Shown here: positions 1 through 7,019 of the stretch, piece after piece
How the letters are laid out: each line of letters begins with the position of its first letter
Position numbering within the stretch: position 1 is the first letter of the stretch
Assembly (NCBI GenBank): GCA_004554665.1
Contig: SFKY01000040.1
Span: 1 to 20,406, forward strand
From: Bacteroidales bacterium
Lineage (GTDB): Bacteria > Bacteroidota > Bacteroidia > Bacteroidales > Bacteroidaceae
Length of the DNA: 20,406 nucleotides
Direction: 5' to 3'
The notes under the pieces: generated by a model
What the model was told of the DNA's origin: nothing
The model's input: only the letters and a program-made list of their open reading frames with translations
The model's database searches: none
Made by a program: the position numbers and the translations under genes

Positions 1-1
1 T

Positions 2-595
2 ACAGAACCCTACACATTCCAGAAAGCAAGGGTCGTTGCCCAGGAGATGGCGGATGCCGTTGCTCTCGACCTTGTGAGCAAACGTCTCGTTACAGACCAG
101 ATGGTGCTGACAGTGGGCTATGACATAGAGTCTTTGACGAACCCTGAGATTCGTTTCAGATACCATGGCGATGTCACGACAGACCACTATGGCCGTCAAG
201 TGCCGAAGCATGCTCATGGAACCGTCAACCTGGGTAAGCACACTTCATCTACCAAACAGATTATGGAGGCTGTGGCATCACTCTACGACCGAATTGTCAA
301 CCCAGACCTGCTCATACGTCGCCTCACCTTGACCACCAACCATGTCTTCAGCGAAGAGAGTGCTAGGAAGACAAGTTCTGCTCCCGTACAACTGGACTTG
401 TTCACAGACTATGATGCATTGAAGGCACAACAGATAGCAGAGGAAGAAGCACAGGCTAAAGAACGTAGGATGCAGAAAACATTGCTGAGCATCAAGGGCA
501 AGTTTGGCAAAAACTCCATACTTCGGGGACTCAACCTTGAAGATGGGGCTACAGCCATAGAACGCAATAAACAGATAGGAGGACACAAAGCATAA
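2..595 (+). CDS. Y-family translesion DNA polymerase (UmuC/DinB type), 3' part
   Basis: The reading frame is open from the window edge, so this is the C-terminal part of a larger protein; the first ATG at 47 is probably internal. The visible 197 residues match the little-finger region and tail of bacterial Y-family polymerases. They begin with a TFQKARVVAQEMAD stretch, then show a region rich in beta-strand-like residues (QMVLTVGYDIESL) and the run LLIRRLTLTTNHVF that sits near the end of the little finger. Next comes PVQLDLFTDY, a short motif resembling a beta-clamp-binding sequence (QLDLF), and a basic tail. The catalytic palm lies outside the window. Proteins of this family copy past DNA lesions at low fidelity. 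The neighbouring yolD-like gene is a recurrent partner of UmuC-like polymerases and supports the call. Family assignment is fairly sure; the exact subfamily is not visible. Confidence 0.82.
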   Translation, partial: TEPYTFQKARVVAQEMADAVALDLVSKRLVTDQMVLTVGYDIESLTNPEIRFRYHGDVTTDHYGRQVPKHAHGTVNLGKHTSSTKQIMEAVASLYDRIVNPDLLIRRLTLTTNHVFSEESARKTSSAPVQLDLFTDYDALKAQQIAEEEAQAKERRMQKTLLSIKGKFGKNSILRGLNLEDGATAIERNKQIGGHKA

Positions 596-624
596 AGGTA
601 AAAAGGTAAAGAGGTAAAAAGGTA
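593..624 (+). repeat. Four-unit 8-bp tandem repeat (consensus AAAAGGTA)
   Basis: Four contiguous 8-base units run from 593 to 624. The first unit, TAAAGGTA, contains the polymerase stop codon TAA (593-595), and the last ends one base before the ATG of the yolD-like gene (626). Each unit carries AGG, so each could act as a weak ribosome-binding site for the downstream gene. A second four-unit copy with the same phase lies at 4923-4954 on the other strand, also starting on a stop codon. Confidence 0.85.
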
Positions 625-625
625 A

Positions 626-1048
626 ATGGATAAATACGCCCATATTATTGACTTGCCCCACCACGTATCAAAGGTGCGACCGCAAATGACCATGTATCAG
701 CGTGCTGCTCAGTTCGCTCCCTTTGCGGCTCTGACTGGACACAGTGCAGCCATCAGTGAAATGGCAAGACTGACAGATAAGCAGATAGAACTATCTGAGT
801 GTGAATGTGAGATGCTCAACCAGAGAGTCACGTTACTCTTAGCGCACCTCAACGAACATCCCTACGTCAGCATCACCTACTTTATCCCTGACCCATACAA
901 GGATGGTGGCCGGTACACCACACATTCAGGTACCATAAAGTCCTGGGATGAGTTCGAACAGAAGATTATCTTCGATGATGACACACAAATCAAGGCTAAT
1001 GAAATCATTGAAATAAGAGGGACGCTGTTCGACAGCGTCACATTCTGA
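626..1048 (+). CDS. YolD-like protein, partner of the Y-family polymerase
   Basis: A 140-residue protein. Its N-terminal half has the hallmark of YolD-like proteins: IIDLPHHVSK, then RPQMTMYQRAAQFAPFAALTGH (about residues 19-40) and an acidic helix with MARLTDKQIELSE. The C-terminal half (SITYFIPDPYKDGGRYTTHSG, then IIFDDDTQIKANEIIEI) looks like a small beta domain. YolD-like genes recur beside UmuC/UvrX-type polymerases in Firmicutes and gut Bacteroidota. A regulatory or accessory role in translesion synthesis has been proposed, but the biochemical function is not established. The ATG at 626 was chosen because it lies one base after the tandem repeat and starts the conserved region. It follows the polymerase stop by 30 bases and is probably co-transcribed. 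It is convergent with the B12 operon. Confidence 0.85.
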   Translation: MDKYAHIIDLPHHVSKVRPQMTMYQRAAQFAPFAALTGHSAAISEMARLTDKQIELSECECEMLNQRVTLLLAHLNEHPYVSITYFIPDPYKDGGRYTTHSGTIKSWDEFEQKIIFDDDTQIKANEIIEIRGTLFDSVTF

Positions 1049-1057
1049 ATGCGACGC
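1021..1057. terminator. Overlapping hairpins at the yolD/adenosyltransferase convergent junction
   Basis: GACGCTG (1021-1027) pairs perfectly with CAGCGTC (1033-1039). The arm GCGTC (1035-1039) can instead pair with GACGC (1053-1057) in a hairpin that adds CATT/AATG around the yolD stop codon, with one A-C mismatch. There is no T tract, so this is a possible weak or Rho-assisted end signal between two converging genes, not a proven intrinsic terminator. Confidence 0.35.
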
Positions 1058-1080
1058 ATGGCGCTCAACAGTGCAGAATC

Positions 1081-1581
1081 TCACTCGCTTTGCCCACTTT
1101 CCGCCAATACAAAAAGATAATCGGAAAGGCGGTTCATAAACTGCATGGCCACCGCCGACAACGGATAGACAGCGTGCACGGACCACAACCTGCGCTCGGC
1201 CGTACGCGCTCTGGTACGCACCACATGCAGCCAAGCCTCGGCTACATCAGCTCCTGGCACCACAAACGAGAACTTGCGGCCACCGGTCTGCATGTCGATG
1301 GCCGTCTCCATCTGAGCCAAGATGGGGTCCATCCCCGTTAGCGGTGTCTCCCCCGACGCTGCCACATGCGCCATCAGACGCATAAGCTGCTGCTGTATGG
1401 CCTCCAAGAGGTTGCGCGCACAGTCGGTCTCTGGTCTATGGGCACGCACCAGTCCTAAGAGCGCCACCAGTTCGTCTATCGCCCCATTGGCCTCTACCCT
1501 TACATCTGTCTTGGGCACCCGCTCGCCACCCAGAAGGGCGGTGGTGCCATCGTCTCCATGCTTGGTATAAATCTTTCCCAT
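1081..1581 (-). CDS. PduO-type cob(I)alamin adenosyltransferase
   Basis: A cytoplasmic enzyme that transfers the 5'-deoxyadenosyl group of ATP to cob(I)alamin, making adenosylcobalamin. The 166 residues match the full length of PduO-type transferases. Visible signatures are the N-terminal ATP-binding stretch YTKHGDDGTTALLGG (residues 5-19), AIDELVALLGLVRA (34-47), the basic motif RTRARTAERRL (122-132) and NRLSDYLFVLA near the C terminus (150-160). It is the last gene of the riboswitch-led B12 operon, seven bases after btuC, so newly imported corrinoid is converted to the coenzyme form. A btuD ATPase gene would usually be expected in or near this position. The call is secure; whether the symbol should be cobO, pduO or btuR-like is a naming matter, so it is left blank. 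Confidence 0.95.
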   Translation of the reverse strand: MGKIYTKHGDDGTTALLGGERVPKTDVRVEANGAIDELVALLGLVRAHRPETDCARNLLEAIQQQLMRLMAHVAASGETPLTGMDPILAQMETAIDMQTGGRKFSFVVPGADVAEAWLHVVRTRARTAERRLWSVHAVYPLSAVAMQFMNRLSDYLFVLAESGQSE

Positions 1582-1588
1582 CTTCTTT

Positions 1589-2626
1589 TCAGCGTTTTCT
1601 GGCTATGACATAAATTACAACCGGAGCCCCTATCAGCGGAGTGACTGCATTCAGCGGAATCATCCCTCCCTCTCCGGGCAGGAAACACACCACGTTGCAG
1701 GCCAATGCCACTCCCGCACCAGCCAATATGGTAGCCGGCAAAAGCCGGTGATGATCGTCTGTACACAGCAGCAGACGTGCCACATGCGGAACCGCCAATC
1801 CGATAAAAGCCACGGGACCACAATAGGCTGTGACGACGGCTGTAAGGAGACCTGTAACAGCCAACAGCCGACGGCGTACGGTCACCGTGCGGACACCCAA
1901 GTTCTCTGCGTACGCATCTCCCAGCAGGAGCACATTGAGAGGTTTAGCTTGCAGCATCGAGCATCCCAATCCCAACAAGATAAGGACGCTGAACAAAGGG
2001 AGCTGCGCCATTGACACGCCGCCAAAATGGCCCATCCCCCATACAAGATACGACTTCACCCCCTCCTGCGTGGCAAAAAAATTGAGCAGGGAAATGACCG
2101 ATGACGACAGGTAGCCCACCATGATGCCGACAATGAGCAGCATGGTACGACTGTGTACCAGCGTTGAGAAAAAGAGGATAATGGCTGTGACAGCCATCGC
2201 CCCCGCAAATGCGGCAAGGAGAATGGCGATACTACCCGTGAGACTGAAACTGCCCGCCACTACACTGCCGCCATACAGCAACATGACCAGCGCCACGCCC
2301 AGTCCGGCTCCCCCGTTGATACCAAAAACGTCTGGCCCTGCCAAAGGGTTCCGGAACGTGGTCTGAAGCAGCAAGCCGCTCACTGCCAAGGCCGCCCCGC
2401 TCAACAAGGCCACGATGGCCTGCGGCAAGCGTGACTCGAGCACGATGAACCGCCAGCTCTCTCGCTCCGCTCCACCGCCCATCAGGATAGCGCACACCTC
2501 GCCGGGTGGGATATGCACACTCCCCACCACCAGATTGAGCGCAAACAGCAGGCACACCGACACGCCCAATCCCACGAGACTGCCTATATATCTATTCAAT
2601 CTGACGATAATACTTGAATCCTCCAA
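1589..2626 (-). CDS. btuC: Cobalamin ABC transporter permease BtuC (FecCD family)
   Basis: A polytopic inner-membrane protein of 345 residues, the usual size for FecCD/BtuC permeases. Many hydrophobic helices are visible, beginning with SLVGLGVSVCLLFALNLVVG. Family landmarks are VLESRLPQAIVALLSGAALAVSGLLLQTTFRNPLAGPDVFGINGGAG (near residues 62-108), the GDAYAENLGVRT loop that contacts the ATPase, and GPVAFIGLAVPHVARLL with DDHHRLLP. The longest frame starts at a TTG (2626) and overlaps the end of btuF by 35 bases; another in-frame TTG is at 2599, and no early ATG exists. Overlap with btuF suggests translational coupling. Specificity for B12 is inferred from the operon and riboswitch. No gene for its partner ATPase BtuD is present in the operon. 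Confidence 0.93.
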   Translation of the reverse strand: MEDSSIIVRLNRYIGSLVGLGVSVCLLFALNLVVGSVHIPPGEVCAILMGGGAERESWRFIVLESRLPQAIVALLSGAALAVSGLLLQTTFRNPLAGPDVFGINGGAGLGVALVMLLYGGSVVAGSFSLTGSIAILLAAFAGAMAVTAIILFFSTLVHSRTMLLIVGIMVGYLSSSVISLLNFFATQEGVKSYLVWGMGHFGGVSMAQLPLFSVLILLGLGCSMLQAKPLNVLLLGDAYAENLGVRTVTVRRRLLAVTGLLTAVVTAYCGPVAFIGLAVPHVARLLLCTDDHHRLLPATILAGAGVALACNVVCFLPGEGGMIPLNAVTPLIGAPVVIYVIARKR

Positions 2627-3677
2627 GGTCTGTACCTGGATGGAGAAGTTGTATCAAATCGCGCAAGAGGTAATCGGGACGGAAAGGCACCTCCTCGAAG
2701 TATGCGGTAGACGATGCATCGCACACATATACCTCTCCTGTACGAAACGCCTTGATGCCCTTGTAGCCATGATATTCGGCTGCCAGCGAACTGAGGGTTG
2801 GAAGCGGTGCGCCACTGGCCACCAACACCCACACGTCGGCTTCGCCCGCCCTGTCGACCACTTGCTCAAAAGGCAAGGCAAGCGACCCACTGTGCCCATC
2901 ATCGGCAAAAGCATAGGCACCATTGGCATCGGCAATCAGTCTACCCATACTACTCTGGCCGCCGGGACAGTACCATACGCTCCCCGTCTTGCGCTCTGTT
3001 AAGATAGAACGCCCTTTGGGGCACTTTATTGCCTGCCGTGAGAGCGCCCGATACGTACTATCCACCACATGGAAGAGCGAGTCGGCCTCGCGCTCCTTAC
3101 CGAAGAGGATGCCATAGAGCCTCATCCACTCCGCGCGAGCCATCGCCGACGGCTCCATGTAGTCCGCTGCCTCGATAATAGGGATGCCGAGTTTCTCCAA
3201 CAGGCCATAGCCTCCATTGTTCTCAAAAGGCGACACCACCACGGCATCGGCCTTGCTCTCCACGATGACCTCCACCTCAGGACTCATGCTGTTACCGCAG
3301 TCTGCCAGAAGTTTGCTACGCAACCTCTCCTGTATTGCCGGAACATGGATGTACTGCGCATCACAGACTCCCGCAATCGCTGTCTCGGCACCGAGGTCGA
3401 CCAGCAATCTGCAGTGCGATGTGGTGGTCACCACAGCCCGCTCTATCGGCTTGTCAAAATCGTAGACGCGGAGCGTCACACCCTTGCGCCACGGGTTCTT
3501 GATTTCCACATGGGTATGCGAGGGATAGCGCACCACCGTCAGCAAGGTGGCGTAGCGGAATCGGACCGTATCGCCCTCTTCCGCCATACCATGATGCGTG
3601 CCCATGCCCCCACAGGCCGCCATACAGGCCATCAGGGCAACCATACACAGCGCTACAGCTATCCGTCTGTCAGTCAT
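2592..3677 (-). CDS. btuF: Periplasmic cobalamin-binding lipoprotein BtuF
   Basis: A class III substrate-binding protein of 361 residues that would hand cobalamin to BtuC. The N terminus is a lipoprotein signal ending in the lipobox MAAC (Cys about residue 22), followed by an uncharged stretch (GGMGTHHG). That lacks the acidic surface-export signal, so a periplasm-facing anchor is likely. Recognisable parts are VDLGAETAIAGVCDAQYI, a mid-protein EVIVESKADAVVVSPFEN segment, the GYGLLEKLGIPIIEAADYMEPSAMARAEWMRLYGILFGKE region containing the domain-linking helix, and a C-terminal lobe ending PFRPDYLLRDLIQLLHPG. Ligand specificity comes from context (riboswitch, btuB, btuG, btuC), since siderophore-binding relatives look similar. 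The gene follows btuG by 21 bases and overlaps btuC. Confidence 0.9.
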   Translation of the reverse strand: MTDRRIAVALCMVALMACMAACGGMGTHHGMAEEGDTVRFRYATLLTVVRYPSHTHVEIKNPWRKGVTLRVYDFDKPIERAVVTTTSHCRLLVDLGAETAIAGVCDAQYIHVPAIQERLRSKLLADCGNSMSPEVEVIVESKADAVVVSPFENNGGYGLLEKLGIPIIEAADYMEPSAMARAEWMRLYGILFGKEREADSLFHVVDSTYRALSRQAIKCPKGRSILTERKTGSVWYCPGGQSSMGRLIADANGAYAFADDGHSGSLALPFEQVVDRAGEADVWVLVASGAPLPTLSSLAAEYHGYKGIKAFRTGEVYVCDASSTAYFEEVPFRPDYLLRDLIQLLHPGTDLGGFKYYRQIE

Positions 3678-3698
3678 CAGCAGATACTTTTACTCTCA

Positions 3699-4817
3699 TT
3701 ACTTGACCTCCTCGGTACGGATACCCGCATCAAAGAACATCGTAGTGGGACCTACTCCCGTATCATAGCGACGCAGTTTGTTGCCTTGCGCGTCATATTC
3801 CACCGCATAACCATTGGCGTTGTAGTCTGCATAGCCATAGTCTCCCATCTGATAAGAGAGCACAAAGATATGTCCTGTGACGGGATCTACCTTGATATCA
3901 GCCGGACTCTCCACTTTCTCCGAAAGCTTGAGTGCTGTGAGCGAACCAGACGATGTGTCGTAAACCGAATAGACAGGCTCTGTCACCGTGCCATAGGCAT
4001 TGTTGATGAGATAAAGTTTCTCTCCATACTGTGCGGCCATCGTAGCCTCGGCCACAAGTGTCGCCGAAGAGTTCCCGTTCATGCGATAGATTCCGCAGCC
4101 CGTCTGATTCCAGTTGGCATCATAGGTACCCATATCGAGCACATACAGGTTGCTCTGCGTCAAGAAAAACTCCTTCGGATTGTTCACACCCTCAACCTTA
4201 AGCGTGTTCACACTGCCTGAAGCCAGGTCGACAATGGAGATAGTACCGTTGCCGTTGCCATAGTCCGAATTGGCCACATACAGATAGTTGCCGGCACCCA
4301 TCAGCCCCTCAGGATAAGAACCCACGGTGTACTTGTTTTGCAGATTGAAGGCCAGCGTGTCTACGCGGGCCACAACGCCGCCATAGGTGGTAAAGAAGAT
4401 ACTGTTGCCGCCTGCAATGATGCGCCGCGGACTGGTACCCTCCTTGAGGCCGAGCATAGCCGTGGTGCTTATCTGCTTGATACGCTTGCGGGTCACCCTG
4501 TCGAGCACCTCAATGGTGTTTTCCTTGTCCACTACCACATAGATCTTGTCTCCATAGACCAATCCGTCATTAGCAGTATTGCCGAGACTCTGGCCACCAT
4601 TGGCGTTTTGGAACACCTTCTGGTAAGCCGTGTTGGTGGTGTAGTCTATATACGTGAGCGTTCCGTCTATGCTGCCACTCATGTTGCCTGCATTCACCAC
4701 ATAAGCTCCATTGCTATAAGTTACATACTGATAAGAGGGGCCATCATTGTCATCACAAGAGGCCAACAGCGTGATGCCAGCAAGCACCACAGCCAAACTT
4801 AATAGGTACTTTTTCAT
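3699..4817 (-). CDS. btuG: BtuG-type surface cobalamin-binding lipoprotein (DUF5074 beta-propeller)
   Basis: A 372-residue lipoprotein. The signal peptide MKKYLLSLAVVLAGITLLASC has lipobox LASC (Cys 21), followed by DDND, an acidic stretch like the Bacteroidota lipoprotein export signal, so display on the cell surface is likely. The rest is a chain of propeller-blade-like repeats: GAYVVNAGNMSGSIDGTLTYID, DKIYVVVDKENTIEVLD, NYLYVANSDYGNGNGTISIVD, SNLYVLDMGTYD, EKLYLINNAYG and GHIFVLSYQMGDYGYADYNANG. The pattern NPKEF / SPADIKVDPVTG recurs at blade edges. In Bacteroides thetaiotaomicron, BtuG is a seven-bladed DUF5074 propeller that binds B12 very tightly and caps BtuB; this gene sits directly behind btuB in a riboswitch-led operon, as there. 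Binding residues were not identified here. Confidence 0.88.
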   Translation of the reverse strand: MKKYLLSLAVVLAGITLLASCDDNDGPSYQYVTYSNGAYVVNAGNMSGSIDGTLTYIDYTTNTAYQKVFQNANGGQSLGNTANDGLVYGDKIYVVVDKENTIEVLDRVTRKRIKQISTTAMLGLKEGTSPRRIIAGGNSIFFTTYGGVVARVDTLAFNLQNKYTVGSYPEGLMGAGNYLYVANSDYGNGNGTISIVDLASGSVNTLKVEGVNNPKEFFLTQSNLYVLDMGTYDANWNQTGCGIYRMNGNSSATLVAEATMAAQYGEKLYLINNAYGTVTEPVYSVYDTSSGSLTALKLSEKVESPADIKVDPVTGHIFVLSYQMGDYGYADYNANGYAVEYDAQGNKLRRYDTGVGPTTMFFDAGIRTEEVK

Positions 4818-4899
4818 CGTTTTTGTTTATATGAATTTGTTATATGATTAATTCCACCCATTTCCCACACGAGACGTTTTATCGTTTTACATCCGAGGC

Positions 4900-4919
4900 G
4901 GACGCACGAACGTGCGTCC
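4900..4919. repeat. Perfect 9-bp inverted repeat (GGACGCACG / CGTGCGTCC)
   Basis: A GC-rich palindrome with arms at 4900-4908 and 4911-4919 separated by AA. It lies between btuB and btuG and directly abuts the AAAAGGTA tandem repeat. As RNA it would form a tight hairpin. It resembles short palindromes scattered in intergenic regions of Prevotella-type genomes (from memory, not checked). The remainder of the 134-base btuB-btuG gap (4820-4899) is AT-rich, and I see no gene in it. Confidence 0.75.
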
Positions 4920-4922
4920 CTA

Positions 4923-4954
4923 CACCTTTTTACCTTTTTACTTTTTTACCTTTA
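4923..4954 (-). repeat. Second four-unit 8-bp tandem repeat (consensus AAAAGGTA)
   Basis: Read on the minus strand, four 8-base units begin with TAAAGGTA, whose TAA (4954-4952) is the btuB stop codon. They continue with one AAAAAGTA unit, one AAAAGGTA unit and a final AAAAGGTG unit. Unit length, number and phase relative to the stop codon match the copy at 593-624. No gene starts immediately behind this copy; the palindrome at 4900-4919 follows instead. btuG starts about 105 bases later. Confidence 0.82.
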
Positions 4955-6949
4955 AAACCTTCCCTTTACCCCTACCATCCATGCCGTTCTGGGCATTGGG
5001 TAGTTGGCCACAATCTCATATTGTTTGCCGAGGATATTCTTCACATCCACCCGCAATTCCACTTCCGAGCCACATAACCGTACTATGCGGTATGCCGTGA
5101 GACCCAAATCCCAATAACCGCCTATATGCGTACCCTCATAATGGTTGTTGTTGGCCCATCGCCCACTGATACCCGTGCCGTGAAGCGACATGTTGAGCCA
5201 CGGATTGAGCCACCCGATGGCCGCGCTACCCGAGTGTAGAGGCGCATAGGCAATCTGCTTGCCATAGTGCTCCGACTCAGGATTGGTACGGTTGGCCACA
5301 CGCTGGTAACTGTAAGCTCCCGAGAGCTCCATACGCTGCCCACGGCCTATGGGGTACAAACCCTTGACACTCATATCGGCACCATGCACCGTTACCTTGG
5401 CCACGTTCACCGTGCGCCATACAAACATGTTGTACGGCACGGCCACTATCTTGTCCTTGACGTGGTTCAGATACCCGTCTACCGTTCCCTGGAGCGAGCC
5501 ACCGCCCGACCACTGATGCATCCATGTCACACCTATATTATATTGGTCGGTCTTTTCCGGACTCAGATCGGTGCTGCCATAGTGGAAAAAATAACTCTCG
5601 CTGAAAGTCGGCACCCTGAAGATATCCTTGTAGGAAGCCCGCACATAGAGAGCCTCATGGGGAAGCAGCCGATACGAAAGCGACAACGATGGCGACAGTC
5701 GCCTCATCTCCCTTGCCGATGCTCCTTGCCGTGCCCCGTTGTAGTACAGCGACCCCAACAGGCGTGCCAGTGCCACCAAGCGGCGCGAGGCATATTTGGC
5801 CGTCAGCGACTGCAACACCGAGTGGCGATAAGGGCGCACGTCGGTGGGAAGCGTGCTGCTCAAGTTGTTGAAGGCATAGTCTGCCGAATAGTCCATCGAC
5901 CAGTTGCCCCCCGGCGCATAAAGCAACGCCATCGAGGCATACGCCTCCCGCTGATGATAGGTGGCATCGTCCTTGCGGTCTACCTTCAAGGTATCTTGGT
6001 ATATGGATGCCGCCCAATTGTACTTGGCCGTGGTCTTCATCACCATCTGCCTGTTGGCCGACGTGGTCTGCCATGTGGCCTGTGCAAAGAGGTTACGGTC
6101 GCGCAGCCGCTCACCGCACACATTGGTGTAGAGGCGCACGATACCGGGCAGTTGGCGGTCATTGTCGTAGTAGTAGACCTTGCCCCACACGCGGTTACGG
6201 TCATTGGGTTGCCATTGGGCGGCCACCTCCCCATGTCCACTGTTCATACGACTGTTGGTGCGCCGCTCATGGGTCACCACGCTACCGTTGCGCAACTTAA
6301 AAGGATAATCGTTCTCCGCATACGTATAATCGGCCGTGGCAGAGAGCGTCAACCTGTTGGCCACACGCTGCACATAGCGCACAAACGGACTCACATAGCC
6401 AAACGAGCCCATCTTGGCCTGCGCCGTAAGATGCGCCCTACAGTCTGCTGGTACCTCATTCAGCGTCTCGATGGCGAGCACGGCCGCCGAGGCAGCCTGA
6501 CGGGCAGAGACGAAGATATCATCGTTGTCGCCGACGGTGAGCCGGAGCGACTGCACATGGTCGAGCGCATAGCGCGACACATCTATCTCGCCACTCTGGC
6601 ACTCGCTGAGCAGCACCCCGTCGTAACTCACCCCCGTATGCTGTGCGCCAAAGCCCCGTACCGAGACCGTCTTCAGCCCTCCGGCACCACCATAGTCGCG
6701 CAGATTGATGCCCGGCATGCGGTGAAGGGCATCGGCTATATCGGTGACACCCAGCCGCAGCATCTCGCCACTGTCCATCTGCTGCAGGGGCGACGTGCTT
6801 TTCACCGCACGACGGTGCCTGTCGCCATACACTTCCACCCCCCTAAGCCTGTGGGTGCGCAGGGTATCGCTGTCTTGTGCCATAGCCGGTGGTGCCATTG
6901 TAACCCACGAGACCCCAGCCACGAGCATGGCCATCGTCATTGCCTTCAT
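4952..6949 (-). CDS. btuB: TonB-dependent outer-membrane cobalamin receptor BtuB
   Basis: A 665-residue outer-membrane transporter that would import B12 using TonB energy. A signal peptide ends at about residue 24 (PAMA-Q). The plug follows: RGVEVYGDRHRRAVKS, SGEMLRLGVTDIADALHRMPGINLRDYGGAGGLKTVSVRGFGAQHTGVSYDGVLLSECQSGEIDVSRY (about residues 61-125). Past about residue 150 comes a 22-strand-type barrel with alternating aromatic strands, including YVRASYKDIFRVPTFSESYFFHYGSTDLSPEKTDQYNIGVTW, typical of BtuB/vitamin receptors, and a C-terminal Phe for Bam assembly. It is the first gene of the operon, directly controlled by the cobalamin riboswitch. The start at 6949 follows an AAGG sequence by a few bases. 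Cobalamin specificity rests on the riboswitch and the btuG partner. Confidence 0.95.
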   Translation of the reverse strand: MKAMTMAMLVAGVSWVTMAPPAMAQDSDTLRTHRLRGVEVYGDRHRRAVKSTSPLQQMDSGEMLRLGVTDIADALHRMPGINLRDYGGAGGLKTVSVRGFGAQHTGVSYDGVLLSECQSGEIDVSRYALDHVQSLRLTVGDNDDIFVSARQAASAAVLAIETLNEVPADCRAHLTAQAKMGSFGYVSPFVRYVQRVANRLTLSATADYTYAENDYPFKLRNGSVVTHERRTNSRMNSGHGEVAAQWQPNDRNRVWGKVYYYDNDRQLPGIVRLYTNVCGERLRDRNLFAQATWQTTSANRQMVMKTTAKYNWAASIYQDTLKVDRKDDATYHQREAYASMALLYAPGGNWSMDYSADYAFNNLSSTLPTDVRPYRHSVLQSLTAKYASRRLVALARLLGSLYYNGARQGASAREMRRLSPSLSLSYRLLPHEALYVRASYKDIFRVPTFSESYFFHYGSTDLSPEKTDQYNIGVTWMHQWSGGGSLQGTVDGYLNHVKDKIVAVPYNMFVWRTVNVAKVTVHGADMSVKGLYPIGRGQRMELSGAYSYQRVANRTNPESEHYGKQIAYAPLHSGSAAIGWLNPWLNMSLHGTGISGRWANNNHYEGTHIGGYWDLGLTAYRIVRLCGSEVELRVDVKNILGKQYEIVANYPMPRTAWMVGVKGRF

Positions 6950-6976
6950 GCCTTGTGATCAAATTTCATTTTGGTC

Positions 6977-7009
6977 GGGATACACGACTGTCCTCGCAGA
7001 CGGCATCCC
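6977..7009 (-). promoter_or_regulatory. Candidate expression-platform hairpin of the cobalamin riboswitch
   Basis: Between the aptamer and btuB, GGGAT (minus strand, 7009-7005) can pair with ATCCC (6981-6977), enclosing a smaller CTG/CAG-closed loop. No T tract follows, so control of translation or RNA stability is more likely than intrinsic termination. The alternative partner strand was not resolved by eye. Confidence 0.4.
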
Positions 7010-7019
7010 ATCAGTTCGT

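Noticed and set aside
278..693. Minus-strand frames containing YLFTFLPLC-type peptides, and a similar plus-strand frame at 4844-5100
   Set aside because: These peptides are translations of the AAAAGGTA tandem repeats joined to antisense sequence, not genes.
3069..4220. 383-codon plus-strand frame across btuF and btuG
   Set aside because: Antisense to two confidently identified genes, crosses their junction and has low-complexity His/Arg content.
593..4954. CRISPR array
   Set aside because: The repeats are 8 bases long, contiguous, and have no spacers; no cas gene is nearby.
5267..6958. 563-codon open frame on the plus strand
   Set aside because: It is antisense to the well-supported btuB gene, His/Arg-rich, and shows no recognisable motif; it arises from GC-rich codon use on the opposite strand.
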